Positions 9,024 to 17,635 of a stretch of 64,000 nucleotides of DNA are shown here, one piece after another. The notes under the pieces are model-generated. The model was not told where the DNA came from. It did not search any database and worked only from the letters and a program-made list of their open reading frames with translations. Origin of the DNA: an uncultured Roseibium sp. (GTDB lineage: Bacteria; Pseudomonadota; Alphaproteobacteria; Rhizobiales; Stappiaceae); assembly GCF_963669205.1 (NCBI RefSeq), contig NZ_OY769915.1, forward strand, positions 594,001 to 658,000, in the 5' to 3' direction. Position 1 is the stretch's first letter. Every line of letters begins with the position of its first letter. The position numbers were made by a program, and so were the translations under genes.

Positions 9024-11261
9024 TCAGGTCTCCGGCGGCAGATCGTCGAAATGTCTGTATCCGTTGCGGCCTTCGTTTTTCACCGCATAAAGCGCGATGT
9101 CCGCTTTCTTGAGGATCGCGTTTGCGCTTTTGTCGATGGGTGTAATTGCAGTTATGCCGACGCTCGCGCTGACCTCGATGGTGTTGCCGTTGATCTCGTA
9201 AGGCTGCATGAGCGCTTCAACGATCCGTTTCGCAATCGCGCAGACCCGTTCCTGATCCTCCGACAGGTTCCGCGCGATGATGGCGAACTCGTCGCCGCCA
9301 AGCCGGGCGACCGTATCCTTGGCGCGCACGCACTCCTTGAGGCGGGTCGCAGCCAGACGCAGAAGGGTATCGCCGGCATCATGGCCATAGGTGTCGTTGA
9401 CCGGCTTGAAATGATCCAGGTCGATCATCAGGAGATCGCTCGTTTCATCGAAATGAACCGCCCGTGTTATCGCATCTTCAAGCTTGAGATTGAAAAGCGT
9501 CCGGTTGGCCAGTCCGGTCAGCGTATCGTGATGGGCGGCATAGGTTATCTTCTCTGTCGCCATTTCCCGCGAGGTGATGTCTTCATAGGTCCCGACCCAG
9601 CCGCCATCGGGCAAGGGCGTTCGAACAATGCCGATGATCTTGCCGTTGATGTGCTTGTACTTGGCCTTGACCACCTCGCCGGCGTCCAGTTGCCGGCGCA
9701 GCGTCGCATCGAATGCGACCGGGTCTTCGTTGAATTCGCCACGTTGTTTTTCAAGCTGCAGAACCTCGACCAGGCTCATGCCCCTCGTGATTTCACCATC
9801 CGATTTTCCGAAAAGCTCCAGAAAATGACGGTTCCAAAGCTTGATCCGTCCCTTGTCGTCGAACACGCTGACGCCCTGGCGCATATTCGCGATGATGGCT
9901 TCAAGTTCATCAAGGCGGCTTCTGACAAACTTCTCCTTGTCGACGAGCATACCCTCCATTTCCTTCCTGGCGGTGATGTCCAGGAAACTGGAGACGTTGC
10001 CGCCTCCGGGAAGCGGGGTGCCGCGGATTTCCAGAACCTTGCCTTCGCGCGTCCGCCGCTCATAGGCGTGCTGGCTGCCCGCGCCATACCTTTCCAGGCG
10101 GTCGGCCGCGATCTCGCCCGGATCACCCGGTCCGTAGTCGCCGCGGTCGGCCAGAAACCGGATCACCTGCTGCAGGTTGGGGCGTTGCTCAAGGAAGCTG
10201 CGCGGCATGTCCAGAAGCCGCTCGAATTCCTCGTTCCAGTAGGTTAGCTGAAGCTGGCTGTTGTACTGAACGAGACCGCCGGGGAAGTTGTCGAAAAAGG
10301 CCTGCAACGTATCGGCCTGCTGTTGGTCGCTCGTGATGTCCGTGAGCGACAGGACAACGCCGTCATGCGGGCTGCCATTGCCGTGCGTCACGGGTTTGAC
10401 ACCAAGCCGGAGCCACTTGTCGCGTCCGTTGACCGAACTCGTCAGACGGACCTCCCGGTCCTTTATGCTGTCCGGATGCCTGAGTGCCAGGGCGAACGGG
10501 TTTGCCATCGATCCGTCGGGTGAAACGACGTCCTGAAGGCCGTGCTGAAGGTCCTGGATACGGGTCTGCGCCAGCGTGGCCCCGGAGCATTCGAGCAACG
10601 CCGCTGCGGCTGGATTGAAGGACCTGACGCGTCCGGTCCGATCCAGGACCAGGATGCCCTCCCGGGACGTTTCGAACGTTGTCCTGGCCAGAAACTCCGG
10701 CCCGTGAATGTCAGCCGGTGCGCCCTGGCGGCGATCGTTTTCGGCACGCGTCAGCGCCTCGCGCAGGTCGATTTCCGTTTTCCGCGCTTTTACAAGACCC
10801 TCAACCACCCGGGCCGCATTTTTGATATGCTCGATATCGGCGTCGCTGACCGAATGCGGTTTCGTGTCCATGACGCAAATGGTTGCAATGCGGTGTTGGC
10901 CGTCAACCCTGACAGGGCAACCGAGGTAGAAACGGGCGCCGAAATCGCCTGTCACGAGCGGAATGTCCTTGAACCGCTCGTCCTTGGTCGCATCCGGCAC
11001 GATCACGACGTCGTCTGACAGTATTGTATGTCCGCAGAACGAGTTTTCGCGCGGGACTTCCGTGGCGCCGAGGCCGAAGGCTGCCTTGAACCAGATGTCC
11101 TCTTCATGGACGATCGAAACGACGGAGATGGGACAGTCGAGCAGGTGTGCGACATTCGATACGACAGCATCGAATTCCGGCTGTCGTTCGGAACGAAAGA
11201 TCGAAAGCCTGCGAAGGGCGTCAAGTCTTTCCGTCTCTATTTGAGCCTGTGCAAGCGCCAT
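9024..11261 (-). CDS. GAF/PAS diguanylate cyclase, paralogue of the downstream gene
   Basis: Second probable diguanylate cyclase, 745 residues from ATG at 11261. An N-terminal GAF domain (about 15-150) is followed by three PAS-type modules beginning near residues 190, 319 and 450, then a GGDEF domain with an intact GGDEF motif near 655-659 and an RAKD I-site upstream. The last PAS (about 450, LEAIIANMRQGVSVFD) and the GGDEF domain closely match the 5463-8828 protein, so the two arose by tandem duplication followed by loss or gain of PAS pairs. A GTG at 11300 could add 13 residues. The ATG is preferred because GGAG lies upstream and it aligns with the paralogue start. It is transcribed in the same direction as its paralogue, with a 195-bp gap. 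Confidence 0.91.
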   Translation of the reverse strand: MALAQAQIETERLDALRRLSIFRSERQPEFDAVVSNVAHLLDCPISVVSIVHEEDIWFKAAFGLGATEVPRENSFCGHTILSDDVVIVPDATKDERFKDIPLVTGDFGARFYLGCPVRVDGQHRIATICVMDTKPHSVSDADIEHIKNAARVVEGLVKARKTEIDLREALTRAENDRRQGAPADIHGPEFLARTTFETSREGILVLDRTGRVRSFNPAAAALLECSGATLAQTRIQDLQHGLQDVVSPDGSMANPFALALRHPDSIKDREVRLTSSVNGRDKWLRLGVKPVTHGNGSPHDGVVLSLTDITSDQQQADTLQAFFDNFPGGLVQYNSQLQLTYWNEEFERLLDMPRSFLEQRPNLQQVIRFLADRGDYGPGDPGEIAADRLERYGAGSQHAYERRTREGKVLEIRGTPLPGGGNVSSFLDITARKEMEGMLVDKEKFVRSRLDELEAIIANMRQGVSVFDDKGRIKLWNRHFLELFGKSDGEITRGMSLVEVLQLEKQRGEFNEDPVAFDATLRRQLDAGEVVKAKYKHINGKIIGIVRTPLPDGGWVGTYEDITSREMATEKITYAAHHDTLTGLANRTLFNLKLEDAITRAVHFDETSDLLMIDLDHFKPVNDTYGHDAGDTLLRLAATRLKECVRAKDTVARLGGDEFAIIARNLSEDQERVCAIAKRIVEALMQPYEINGNTIEVSASVGITAITPIDKSANAILKKADIALYAVKNEGRNGYRHFDDLPPET

Positions 11262-11574
11262 ATTCGGCAAGCACTCCAGATCTGAAGTTGTACTGGCCAC
11301 CGCCCGGGAAATAGTATCGATTTATAGTCAACATATACGCAATAAACCCAAAATTGAAATGTCTCCCGGCAAAAAAGCCAAATAGTTGCATTGGCGTGTC
11401 AAGAAACTTTCGGGATATAATTAATTATGACAATGGGCGTTGCTTGTGGATTGCTGCCTTCTTTGACGCGAATTCGCGATAAAGGGCGAATTCTTGGCCT
11501 TCCGGGTCACGAACTGTACGGTGCATTGATCGCCTGCCGGGCACTTGCCCGCACGGGGCATCGAAAGCGGGGCA
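11262..11574. other. Intergenic region upstream of the cyclase gene
   Basis: About 310 bp without a credible gene. The first half (about 11310-11430) is AT-rich and should hold the minus-strand promoter of the 9024-11261 gene. The rest shows no repeat or RNA structure that I can support. Confidence 0.4.
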
Positions 11575-11601
11575 ACAAAAAACCCGGCCTGTAGCCGGGT
11601 T
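11575..11601 (-). terminator. Intrinsic terminator of the GcrA-like gene
   Basis: The stem AACCCGGC / GCCGGGTT (11581-11588 with 11594-11601) has a 5-nt loop. Read on the minus strand it is followed by a run of six T. It lies about 50 bp past the stop of the small minus-strand gene at 11654-11863, which supports that short gene being real. Confidence 0.85.
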
Positions 11602-11653
11602 CTGAAAGCTTTGATTTCGCCACGAACGCTGCGCCCGTGGCGCGCTGGCGGTG

Positions 11654-11863
11654 TTACGCTGCGCGGCGGAAGGACAGGCTCATGCCTCCACCGGAAGACC
11701 GGTTGCGGCGGCGCTCTTCCGGCGGAATGTAGACGATTGCGCTATGCTCGGTGCAATAGGATACGCCCGCTTCGACGCGGTTGTTGCACGGGAACGTGTA
11801 GTTGCCTGCATCGCCTTCTGCCCATTTGCAGCAGCCCGGACGCGGAAGAGACAAGTTAGCCAT
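11654..11863 (-). CDS. Small GcrA-like zinc-binding protein
   Basis: A 69-residue protein whose Cys-Cys-Lys-Trp (11-14), Cys26 and Cys37-x-x-His40 pattern, ending in an AIVY segment, matches what I know of the C-terminal zinc-binding part of GcrA, the alphaproteobacterial cell-cycle regulator that works with sigma70 and CcrM methylation. The N-terminal DNA-binding helix-turn-helix of GcrA is absent. What remains is a free-standing CxxH module with a basic tail (RRRNRSS). AAGGAAA lies upstream of the ATG and an intrinsic terminator downstream, so it is a complete single-gene unit. The role is unknown. It could be a structural zinc protein or a competitor for GcrA partners. Confidence 0.75.
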   Translation of the reverse strand: MANLSLPRPGCCKWAEGDAGNYTFPCNNRVEAGVSYCTEHSAIVYIPPEERRRNRSSGGGMSLSFRRAA

Positions 11864-12129
11864 TTTTATTTTCCTTTTCGTTCAAGCGACAAAAGCGCTC
11901 GAGCATCCTCGGGAGGAGAGGATCCGAACAGCTTTCGATAGATCTCGGATATTGCCAGCGCCCGGGACGATAACTGCCGTCCAACCCATCACAGGTGCCC
12001 TTCAGCAAGCGCAGGCATTACATAAGCGGCATGTCACAAAAATGCAATAGTGCAACAGGCAATTCCGGCTTGCATTCAGCGCATAGCGGGTTAACGCTCG
12101 GTTACCGGTATTTGGCGGTCACTCTGGTC

Positions 12130-13740
12130 TCACAGACCCTCGAACGTTCCGCCCGCGCCCTTCAGGGCCTCGGGTGTGTCCAGATCCAGTCTCGCGGCCG
12201 GTCCCAGCTCCACCTCGGCGACGAAACCCGGGTTCTCCGCGATGATGTGTCTCGCGCCGATATCGCCGCGCAGGGTCGCCAATTCATGGAAGAAGCGCTT
12301 GTCCCAGAGAACCGGGTTCCCGCGCTTGCCGTCCGCGGTCGCAGCAACAATGAGACTGCCGGCATTGCTGCGGTAGGTCTCGATCATGGTCTGTATGTCG
12401 GCAGCGGTAATCATCGGCATGTCGCCGAGCAGAATGATCACTGCATCGGTGTCAGGGTCGAGTGCCTTCATCCCGGTTCTGATGGAACTGGCCATACCGT
12501 CTTCGAAATCCGGATTGAAGACGGTCGTGACGTCGAGGTCCGCGACTTCTGCGCTGACGTGTTCGGCAAGGTGGCCGGTGATCAGCAATGTCTGCGACGG
12601 GGTCACGCCGATCGCGGCTTCACCGGCGTGCCTGACCAGCGATTTGCCGTTCAGCCTTGCAAGCAGCTTGTTCGGACCACCCATCCGGGTGGACTTGCCG
12701 GCACCGAGGATGATCACCGCGATCCTGGAAGCCGGTGTCGGCCGCTTCGCTTCACGCGGTTGCGGTCTGGTTCCGATTTCCATCAGCAGGCCTCCGACGC
12801 CCATGGCGGTAATGTCGTCCGGCCCTGTCTCCACATCTGCAAGCAAACGGTCGAGAACCCAGTCGAAGCCGTTCTCCTTCGGGCTGCGGGCGCATCCCGG
12901 TGCGCCAAGTACGGGAATGCCCTTCAGGTCCGCGAGCATGAGCAGATTGCCCGGATCGACCGGCATGCCCAGATGGGAGACGGTGCCACCGGCAAGATCG
13001 ACCGCCGCCGGAAGAACGTCGAGCCGGTCAACCACCGCGGACGCGCCGAACAGAATGAGGAAATCGGCACCTGCCGACACATGTGATGCCATCGCTGCGG
13101 CAACGGACGCTTCATCGTGCGGCACGCGCGCTTCCGCCAGGATGGTGCTTCCGCTCACGCGCAGCCGGTCTTCCAGCACACGGCGCGTCTTGTCCATCGT
13201 CGTGGTCTTGAGATGCGGCAGGCACGTGGCGACGAGGCCGACTTTGCGCGGTCTGAACGCGGCAATGCGAACGGCCCCCCGAACCGCGTCCTCCGCGCGC
13301 TGCAGGTCCGCGTGAGAGACGGCAAAGGAGATGATCTTCGCCGTTGCGATCATACGGTCCGCCATCACCTTGGAATGGTTCGGCAGGGTCGCGAATGTAA
13401 TGGCAGGGTCGATCCGGTTTGCCGCTTTCACCGCGCCCGTGTCGACAACGAGGATGCCGGCCGTGTCGGCGTAAAGGTTCATGCGTCCGGTGAAGGCGGT
13501 GTCTTCGCCGACGGCCGGTCCCCTTGCAGCACGTCCAAGTCGCCGCGCGGCCTCGTCTTCTTCGACATCGCCAGACTCAAGGCGTGCAGCGACAAGTGCC
13601 GTCCGGCCCTGACGCAGCAGGTCACGGCAATCCTCGTCGGTCAGGACATGCCCTTTCTTCAGGACGCGGTCCGGGAGGTTTGTCTTGTGCGCGAGGATGC
13701 AGCCGGCAGCCTCTTCCAACGGCACGGGACCGAATTTCAT
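12130..13740 (-). CDS. Fused molybdopterin-binding (MoeA-like) / MocA-type nucleotidyltransferase
   Basis: A 536-residue two-domain protein of molybdenum-cofactor maturation. Residues 1 to about 330 resemble the MoeA/MoCF-binding fold. Residues about 338-530 are a MobA/MocA-like NTP transferase with the nucleotide-binding signature LGAGKSTRMGGPNKLL (first residues near 341) and the LLGDMPM metal-binding motif. The known role of such proteins is to attach CMP (or GMP) to molybdopterin for insertion into xanthine-dehydrogenase-type enzymes. Its ATG overlaps the TGA of the upstream XdhC gene by 4 bp (ATGA), so translation is coupled. The P-loop reads LGAG rather than the commoner LAAG. No molybdoenzyme gene is seen nearby. 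Confidence 0.86.
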   Translation of the reverse strand: MKFGPVPLEEAAGCILAHKTNLPDRVLKKGHVLTDEDCRDLLRQGRTALVAARLESGDVEEDEAARRLGRAARGPAVGEDTAFTGRMNLYADTAGILVVDTGAVKAANRIDPAITFATLPNHSKVMADRMIATAKIISFAVSHADLQRAEDAVRGAVRIAAFRPRKVGLVATCLPHLKTTTMDKTRRVLEDRLRVSGSTILAEARVPHDEASVAAAMASHVSAGADFLILFGASAVVDRLDVLPAAVDLAGGTVSHLGMPVDPGNLLMLADLKGIPVLGAPGCARSPKENGFDWVLDRLLADVETGPDDITAMGVGGLLMEIGTRPQPREAKRPTPASRIAVIILGAGKSTRMGGPNKLLARLNGKSLVRHAGEAAIGVTPSQTLLITGHLAEHVSAEVADLDVTTVFNPDFEDGMASSIRTGMKALDPDTDAVIILLGDMPMITAADIQTMIETYRSNAGSLIVAATADGKRGNPVLWDKRFFHELATLRGDIGARHIIAENPGFVAEVELGPAARLDLDTPEALKGAGGTFEGL

Positions 13741-14432
13741 GTGCCGGGCTCCGGCGGCTTGCGCAGGGCCTTGATGATCGAACCGAGCACCGCGACCGCG
13801 ATTTCTTCAGGAGACGCCGCTCCGATATCCAGTCCGATCGGAGCGTCGATCCGGCTGAAAAGGTCCGGATCGATACCGGCGTCGGTGAACCGCTCCAGCC
13901 GCTTGCCATGGGTTTTCCGGCTGCCGAGCGCACCGACGTAGAAGCAATCCGAGCGGAGCGCTTCCATGAGGGGGAAGTCGTCGATCTTCGGGTCGTGGGT
14001 AACTGCGGCAACAGCCGTGAAGGCGTCCAGAGGCGTCTCCTTCAGCACGTCCTGCGGCCATTCGGCCTTGAGCGTGCTTCCCGGAAACCGGTCTTCCGTG
14101 GCAAATGCCGTGCGCGGGTCGATAACCGTCACGTCCAGCCCCGCACGTTCGGCCATGGGCACTAGCGCCTGGCTGATGTGAACGGCACCGATGAGGACAA
14201 GGCGGGGCGCGGGAACCGAGACGGTCAGAAAGACATCACCGGTCCCGGTCTCGACCGTCCCGGACTTGCCGGAGCGGAACCGCTTGTCGATTTCCGGCGC
14301 CAGCGGTTCGGATGTGTAGTTATCGGTCTTTCGGATCAGCGCTTGTGATCCGTCTTTCAGATGCGTGACGAGAATGGCTGCGCGGCGCGCGGCCCGTTCC
14401 GTGTTCAGTTCTTCGAGCAGCCGGCGATCCAT
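13737..14432 (-). CDS. XdhC-type protein, C-terminal Rossmann domain only
   Basis: A 231-residue XdhC/CoxI-family protein. It holds the Rossmann-like XdhC_C domain: PRLVLIGAVHISQALVPMA near the glycine-rich turn, VIDPR, then YVGALGSRKTHGKR and a GLDIGAASPEEIAVAVLGSI tail. XdhC proteins bind the molybdenum cofactor, help sulfurate it and pass it to xanthine-dehydrogenase-family enzymes. The start is set at MDRRLLEELN, 4 bp after the LysE-type gene ends. An upstream in-frame ATG at 14555 would overlap that gene by about 120 bp and encode unlike sequence. It overlaps the next gene by ATGA. Its N-terminal partner domain is in the separate gene at 15080-15412. Confidence 0.86.
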   Translation of the reverse strand: MDRRLLEELNTERAARRAAILVTHLKDGSQALIRKTDNYTSEPLAPEIDKRFRSGKSGTVETGTGDVFLTVSVPAPRLVLIGAVHISQALVPMAERAGLDVTVIDPRTAFATEDRFPGSTLKAEWPQDVLKETPLDAFTAVAAVTHDPKIDDFPLMEALRSDCFYVGALGSRKTHGKRLERFTDAGIDPDLFSRIDAPIGLDIGAASPEEIAVAVLGSIIKALRKPPEPGT

Positions 14433-14436
14433 GGTG

Positions 14437-15066
14437 CTAGGCCCGGTCCGTAGCCAGCCTGACGCCGAGGCCAACCAGAAGCGACCCGCCGATCCAGCGC
14501 GTGACATTCTGGAACCTGGAGGTTCGGCCCAGGCGTTTTTTGACTTCGGACGCAAACAGCACCGTCATGACATCGGCCGACGCGAACGCGAAGTTGACGA
14601 TCGTTCCCAGGACCAGGAACTGAACCCAGATCGGCAGGCTGGCCTCGGGACTGACGAATTGCGGCAGAAAGGCAATGAAGAAAATGGCGGCCTTCGGGTT
14701 AAGCACCTCAACGAGGATGCTGTCCAGAAAAGCCCTTCGGACCGATTTCTGCGGCAGGTCCGGAACCGGCCCGCTGTTCAGGCGGGTGCGGATCATCTGG
14801 ATCCCGAGATAAACGAGGTAAAGGCCGCCGGCCACCTTGAGCGCGAAATAGAGCGTCGGCACCACGGTAAAGATAGCCGACAGTCCGAAAGCGGCTGCGA
14901 AGACGTGCGCATAGCACCCGACATGGATACCGGCGGCTGCCATGAAGCCGGCGCGCCGGCCGCGCGAGATCGTTTGCGCAGCGGTATAAAGCACGGCAGG
15001 ACCGGGCATGTAGGCGAACAGAGCCGTGGCGGCGAGAAAGGCGAGGAATGTTTCGATCGTCGGCAA
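14437..15066 (-). CDS. LysE/RhtB-family amino-acid exporter
   Basis: An inner-membrane protein of 209 residues with about six hydrophobic segments and the family signature near the N-terminus (FAYMPGPAVLYTAAQTISRG) plus LNPKAAIFFIAFLPQF in the middle. The family exports amino acids such as lysine, homoserine or threonine; the substrate here cannot be told. It sits between the two XdhC modules, with 13 bp before it and 4 bp after it, so it is co-transcribed with cofactor genes to which it has no obvious functional link. Confidence 0.9.
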   Translation of the reverse strand: MPTIETFLAFLAATALFAYMPGPAVLYTAAQTISRGRRAGFMAAAGIHVGCYAHVFAAAFGLSAIFTVVPTLYFALKVAGGLYLVYLGIQMIRTRLNSGPVPDLPQKSVRRAFLDSILVEVLNPKAAIFFIAFLPQFVSPEASLPIWVQFLVLGTIVNFAFASADVMTVLFASEVKKRLGRTSRFQNVTRWIGGSLLVGLGVRLATDRA

Positions 15067-15079
15067 GGTTTCGTCTCAA

Positions 15080-15412
15080 TCAGTTGACGGGTTCGACATA
15101 AACGCGAATGCGGCCGCCGCAGGACAGCCCGACACGCCACGCGGTTTCATCGGCAACGCCGAATTCCAGAGTGGTCGGGCGCCCGGTTTCGATGACGTCG
15201 ACCGCTTCGGCGACAACGGCGCCCTCGACACAGCCGCCGGATACCGAGCCTTCGAAATTGCCGTCCGAGTCGATCACCAGATGAGAGCCGGTCGGCCGGG
15301 GCGCTGATCCCCAGGTCTCGATGACGGTCGCGAGAGCGACCTGACGGCCCGACCGGCTCCAGTCTTCAGCCGTTTGAAGCACATCCGCGATAGGCAGGTT
15401 GTCGTTGGTCAT
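15080..15412 (-). CDS. XdhC/CoxI-family protein, N-terminal domain only
   Basis: A 110-residue protein with the XdhC_CoxI N-terminal domain: ALATVIETWGSAPRPTGSHL, then GSVSGGCVEGAV (the conserved GG-C-E motif) and a closing GLSCGGRIRVYVEP. In many relatives this module is fused to the Rossmann module; here the latter is encoded by 13737-14432. The start at MTNDNLPIAD is chosen over an in-frame ATG 57 bp upstream because GCGGAAC precedes it and the extra residues look non-homologous. It is the first gene of a four-gene minus-strand unit. Confidence 0.85.
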   Translation of the reverse strand: MTNDNLPIADVLQTAEDWSRSGRQVALATVIETWGSAPRPTGSHLVIDSDGNFEGSVSGGCVEGAVVAEAVDVIETGRPTTLEFGVADETAWRVGLSCGGRIRVYVEPVN

Positions 15413-15489
15413 GAGTGTTCCGCTTTTGGAAAATGCCCGGTTCAGTTCCCTGAATATAGACCTTTCCAATGCAGATGAAAGCCGTCCTA

Positions 15490-15523
15490 AAGCACAAGCG
15501 GCACCCGGTTGACGGGTGCCGCT
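15490..15523 (-). terminator. Hairpin downstream of pckA
   Basis: An 11-bp perfect stem (AGCGGCACCCG, 15497-15507, with 15513-15523) and a GTTGA loop lie 26 bp past the pckA stop. On the minus strand it is followed by only a weak T-rich stretch, so it may act as a terminator or an mRNA 3'-end stabiliser. Confidence 0.65.
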
Positions 15524-15548
15524 CTGCTGTCCTGAAGGATTGGTATGT

Positions 15549-17159
15549 CTACTCGGCTGCCGACCGGAGCGCCGGGGCCGCGTTCAGCACGGTTCCGTCG
15601 ACATGACCTTCGAAGGATTCGAAATTGTCGACGAACATCTGCACAAGCTTGGCCGCCTGGATATCGTAGGCCGCCGTGTCCTTCCAGGTCTCGCGCGGGG
15701 TCAGGATGCTGGCATCGACACCCTCCACCGCGACCGGGACCTCGAAGCCGAAATTCGGATCCGTGCGGTACTCGGCGCCATTGAGTTCGCCGGAAAGCGC
15801 GGCCTGGAGCAAGGTGCGCGTCGCCTTGATCGGCATGCGGTGGCCGGTGCCGTAGGCGCCGCCGGTCCAGCCGGTATTGACCAGCCAGCAGTCCACGTTG
15901 TGCTCGGCGATCAGTTTTTTCAGAAGGTTGCCGTATTCGGACGGGTGGCGCGGCAGGAAGGGGGCGCCGAAGCATGTCGAGAAGGTGGCCTGGGGTTCGG
16001 TGACGCCCTTCTCGGTGCCGGCCACCTTGGCGGTGTAACCGGACAGGAAGTGGTACATGGCCTGCGCGGGCGTCAGGCGGGCGAGCGGCGGCATGACGCC
16101 GAACGCGTCCGCCGTCAGCATGATGATCGTGTGCGGCACCGGGGCGCAGCCGGTTTCGCTCGCGTTCGAGATGAAATGAATCGGATAGGCCGCGCGGGTG
16201 TTTTCCGTCTTCGAGCCGTCGTCGAAATCCGGGACCCGGTTGTCATTCAGAACGACATTTTCCAGAACCGTTCCGAACCGCTGCGTCGTGGAGTAGATTT
16301 CCGGCTCTGCTTCGGCGGACAGTTTGATGGTCTTGGCATAGCAGCCGCCTTCGAAATTGAAGACGCCGTTTTTGCTCCAGCCATGCTCGTCGTCACCGAT
16401 CAGCGTGCGTGCCGGATCTGCGGAAAGCGTGGTCTTGCCGGTGCCGGACAGTCCAAAAAACACCGCGGTATCGCCCTTGTCGCCGACATTGGCGGAACAA
16501 TGCATCGACATGAGCCCCTTGGCCGGCAGCAGGTGGTTCAGCATCGTGAAGACGGATTTCTTCATCTCGCCCGCATAGGATGTGCCGCCGATCAGGACGA
16601 TCTTGCGCGTCAGGTCGCAGGCAATCACCGTTTCTGTCCTGCAGCCGTGGCGGTCCGGATCCGCCTTGAAACTCGGCAGGTCGACGATCGTCATCTCGGG
16701 AACGAAATTCGCCAGTTCCGCCGTCTCGGGGCGCAGCAGCAGATTGCGGATGAACAGGGAATGCCAGGCATATTCGGTATAGACCCGCACGGGCAGCCGG
16801 TGCGCCTTGTCGGCACCGCCGAACAGGTCCTGCGCGTAAAGGTCCAGCCCTTCCGCATGCGCGAGAAAATCCGACATCAGCGTGTCGAATTGCGCTTTCG
16901 ACATTTGCGCGTTGTTGTCCCACCAGACCGTGTCGCGGGTTTCGTCGTCGAGCACAACGAACTTGTCCTTCGGGGAACGGCCGGTATGAACCCCGGTTTC
17001 GGCAACGAGAGCGCCTCCGGCTGCAAGCCGGGTTTCGCCGTGCCTGAGTGAATGCTCGTAAAGGGCAGGTTCGCTCTGGTTCCAATAGACCGCGTTCAGA
17101 CCCTTGAATCCGAACGTTTCGCTGCCATTGGAAGGGTTCCTGACGCCTGTTTCCTGCAT
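15549..17159 (-). CDS. pckA: Phosphoenolpyruvate carboxykinase (ATP)
   Basis: First committed step of gluconeogenesis: oxaloacetate plus ATP gives PEP, CO2 and ADP in the cytosol. The 536-residue product has the family-typical length, the kinase-1a P-loop GLSGTGKTTLS at about 235-245, the HTGRSPKDKF substrate segment near residue 58, and the following DDEHGW metal-binding motif. Its position divergent from chvI-chvG is a conserved rhizobial arrangement. A 14-bp palindrome 130 bp upstream is a candidate operator. Confidence 0.98.
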   Translation of the reverse strand: MQETGVRNPSNGSETFGFKGLNAVYWNQSEPALYEHSLRHGETRLAAGGALVAETGVHTGRSPKDKFVVLDDETRDTVWWDNNAQMSKAQFDTLMSDFLAHAEGLDLYAQDLFGGADKAHRLPVRVYTEYAWHSLFIRNLLLRPETAELANFVPEMTIVDLPSFKADPDRHGCRTETVIACDLTRKIVLIGGTSYAGEMKKSVFTMLNHLLPAKGLMSMHCSANVGDKGDTAVFFGLSGTGKTTLSADPARTLIGDDEHGWSKNGVFNFEGGCYAKTIKLSAEAEPEIYSTTQRFGTVLENVVLNDNRVPDFDDGSKTENTRAAYPIHFISNASETGCAPVPHTIIMLTADAFGVMPPLARLTPAQAMYHFLSGYTAKVAGTEKGVTEPQATFSTCFGAPFLPRHPSEYGNLLKKLIAEHNVDCWLVNTGWTGGAYGTGHRMPIKATRTLLQAALSGELNGAEYRTDPNFGFEVPVAVEGVDASILTPRETWKDTAAYDIQAAKLVQMFVDNFESFEGHVDGTVLNAAPALRSAAE

Positions 17160-17635
17160 TTTACCGCCGTCCTCGTGAGGTCATTCTGTATGCCGGGACA
17201 AGTGAAAACGCTGTCACCGGCCATGAGGGCTGCGAAACTAGTGGAAGGATATTTGGGCAGCAAGACTACTAAAGGTGCTATGTCTTTGTTTAATCGATTA
17301 AAATACTGCACAAAAATAACGATGATTAATTTGATGGGCGAAGTAATAAACGAAACCTTCGGAACATTCGCTTTATGTGGCAAAGCGAAAATTTTCGCGC
17401 CGGAATCGCGCGCATCTGTTAACCTTGTGCGCACCCGGGCGCGGTGCTTTTGATTTGCTGACCCTTGAGCGCGCATGACTGGTATGATCCCGGGAATGCT
17501 TGCGTTGCCCGGCAAGTCTTCGGTCGGCCGGAAAATACTGTTTGCCTTAATTTATGCGCATTTAGCAGGCCAAAGGCTGTATGTTACAGTAAAAGCGAAG
17601 CGCCTTTTGTGCTGACCGGATTGGAAAATTGAAGC
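17160..17635. promoter_or_regulatory. Divergent pckA-chvI control region
   Basis: A 476-bp gap between pckA (minus) and chvI (plus) that should hold both promoters. It is AT-rich around 17255-17360. The only site that stands out is the palindrome at 17289-17302, listed separately. Short open frames here lack homology or ribosome-binding sites and are not called. Confidence 0.5.
17289..17302. promoter_or_regulatory. Perfect 14-bp palindrome, candidate LacI-type operator of pckA
   Basis: TTTAATCGATTAAA is a perfect palindrome with a central CG, the pattern expected of LacI/GalR-family operators. It lies 130 bp upstream of the pckA start. In Sinorhizobium a LacI-type protein, PckR, is known to control pckA; that this is its site here is inference. 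Confidence 0.5.

Noticed and set aside
17194..17453. Small ORF in the pckA-chvI gap
   Set aside because: No ribosome-binding site and no recognisable protein features; it crosses the likely operator and promoter region.
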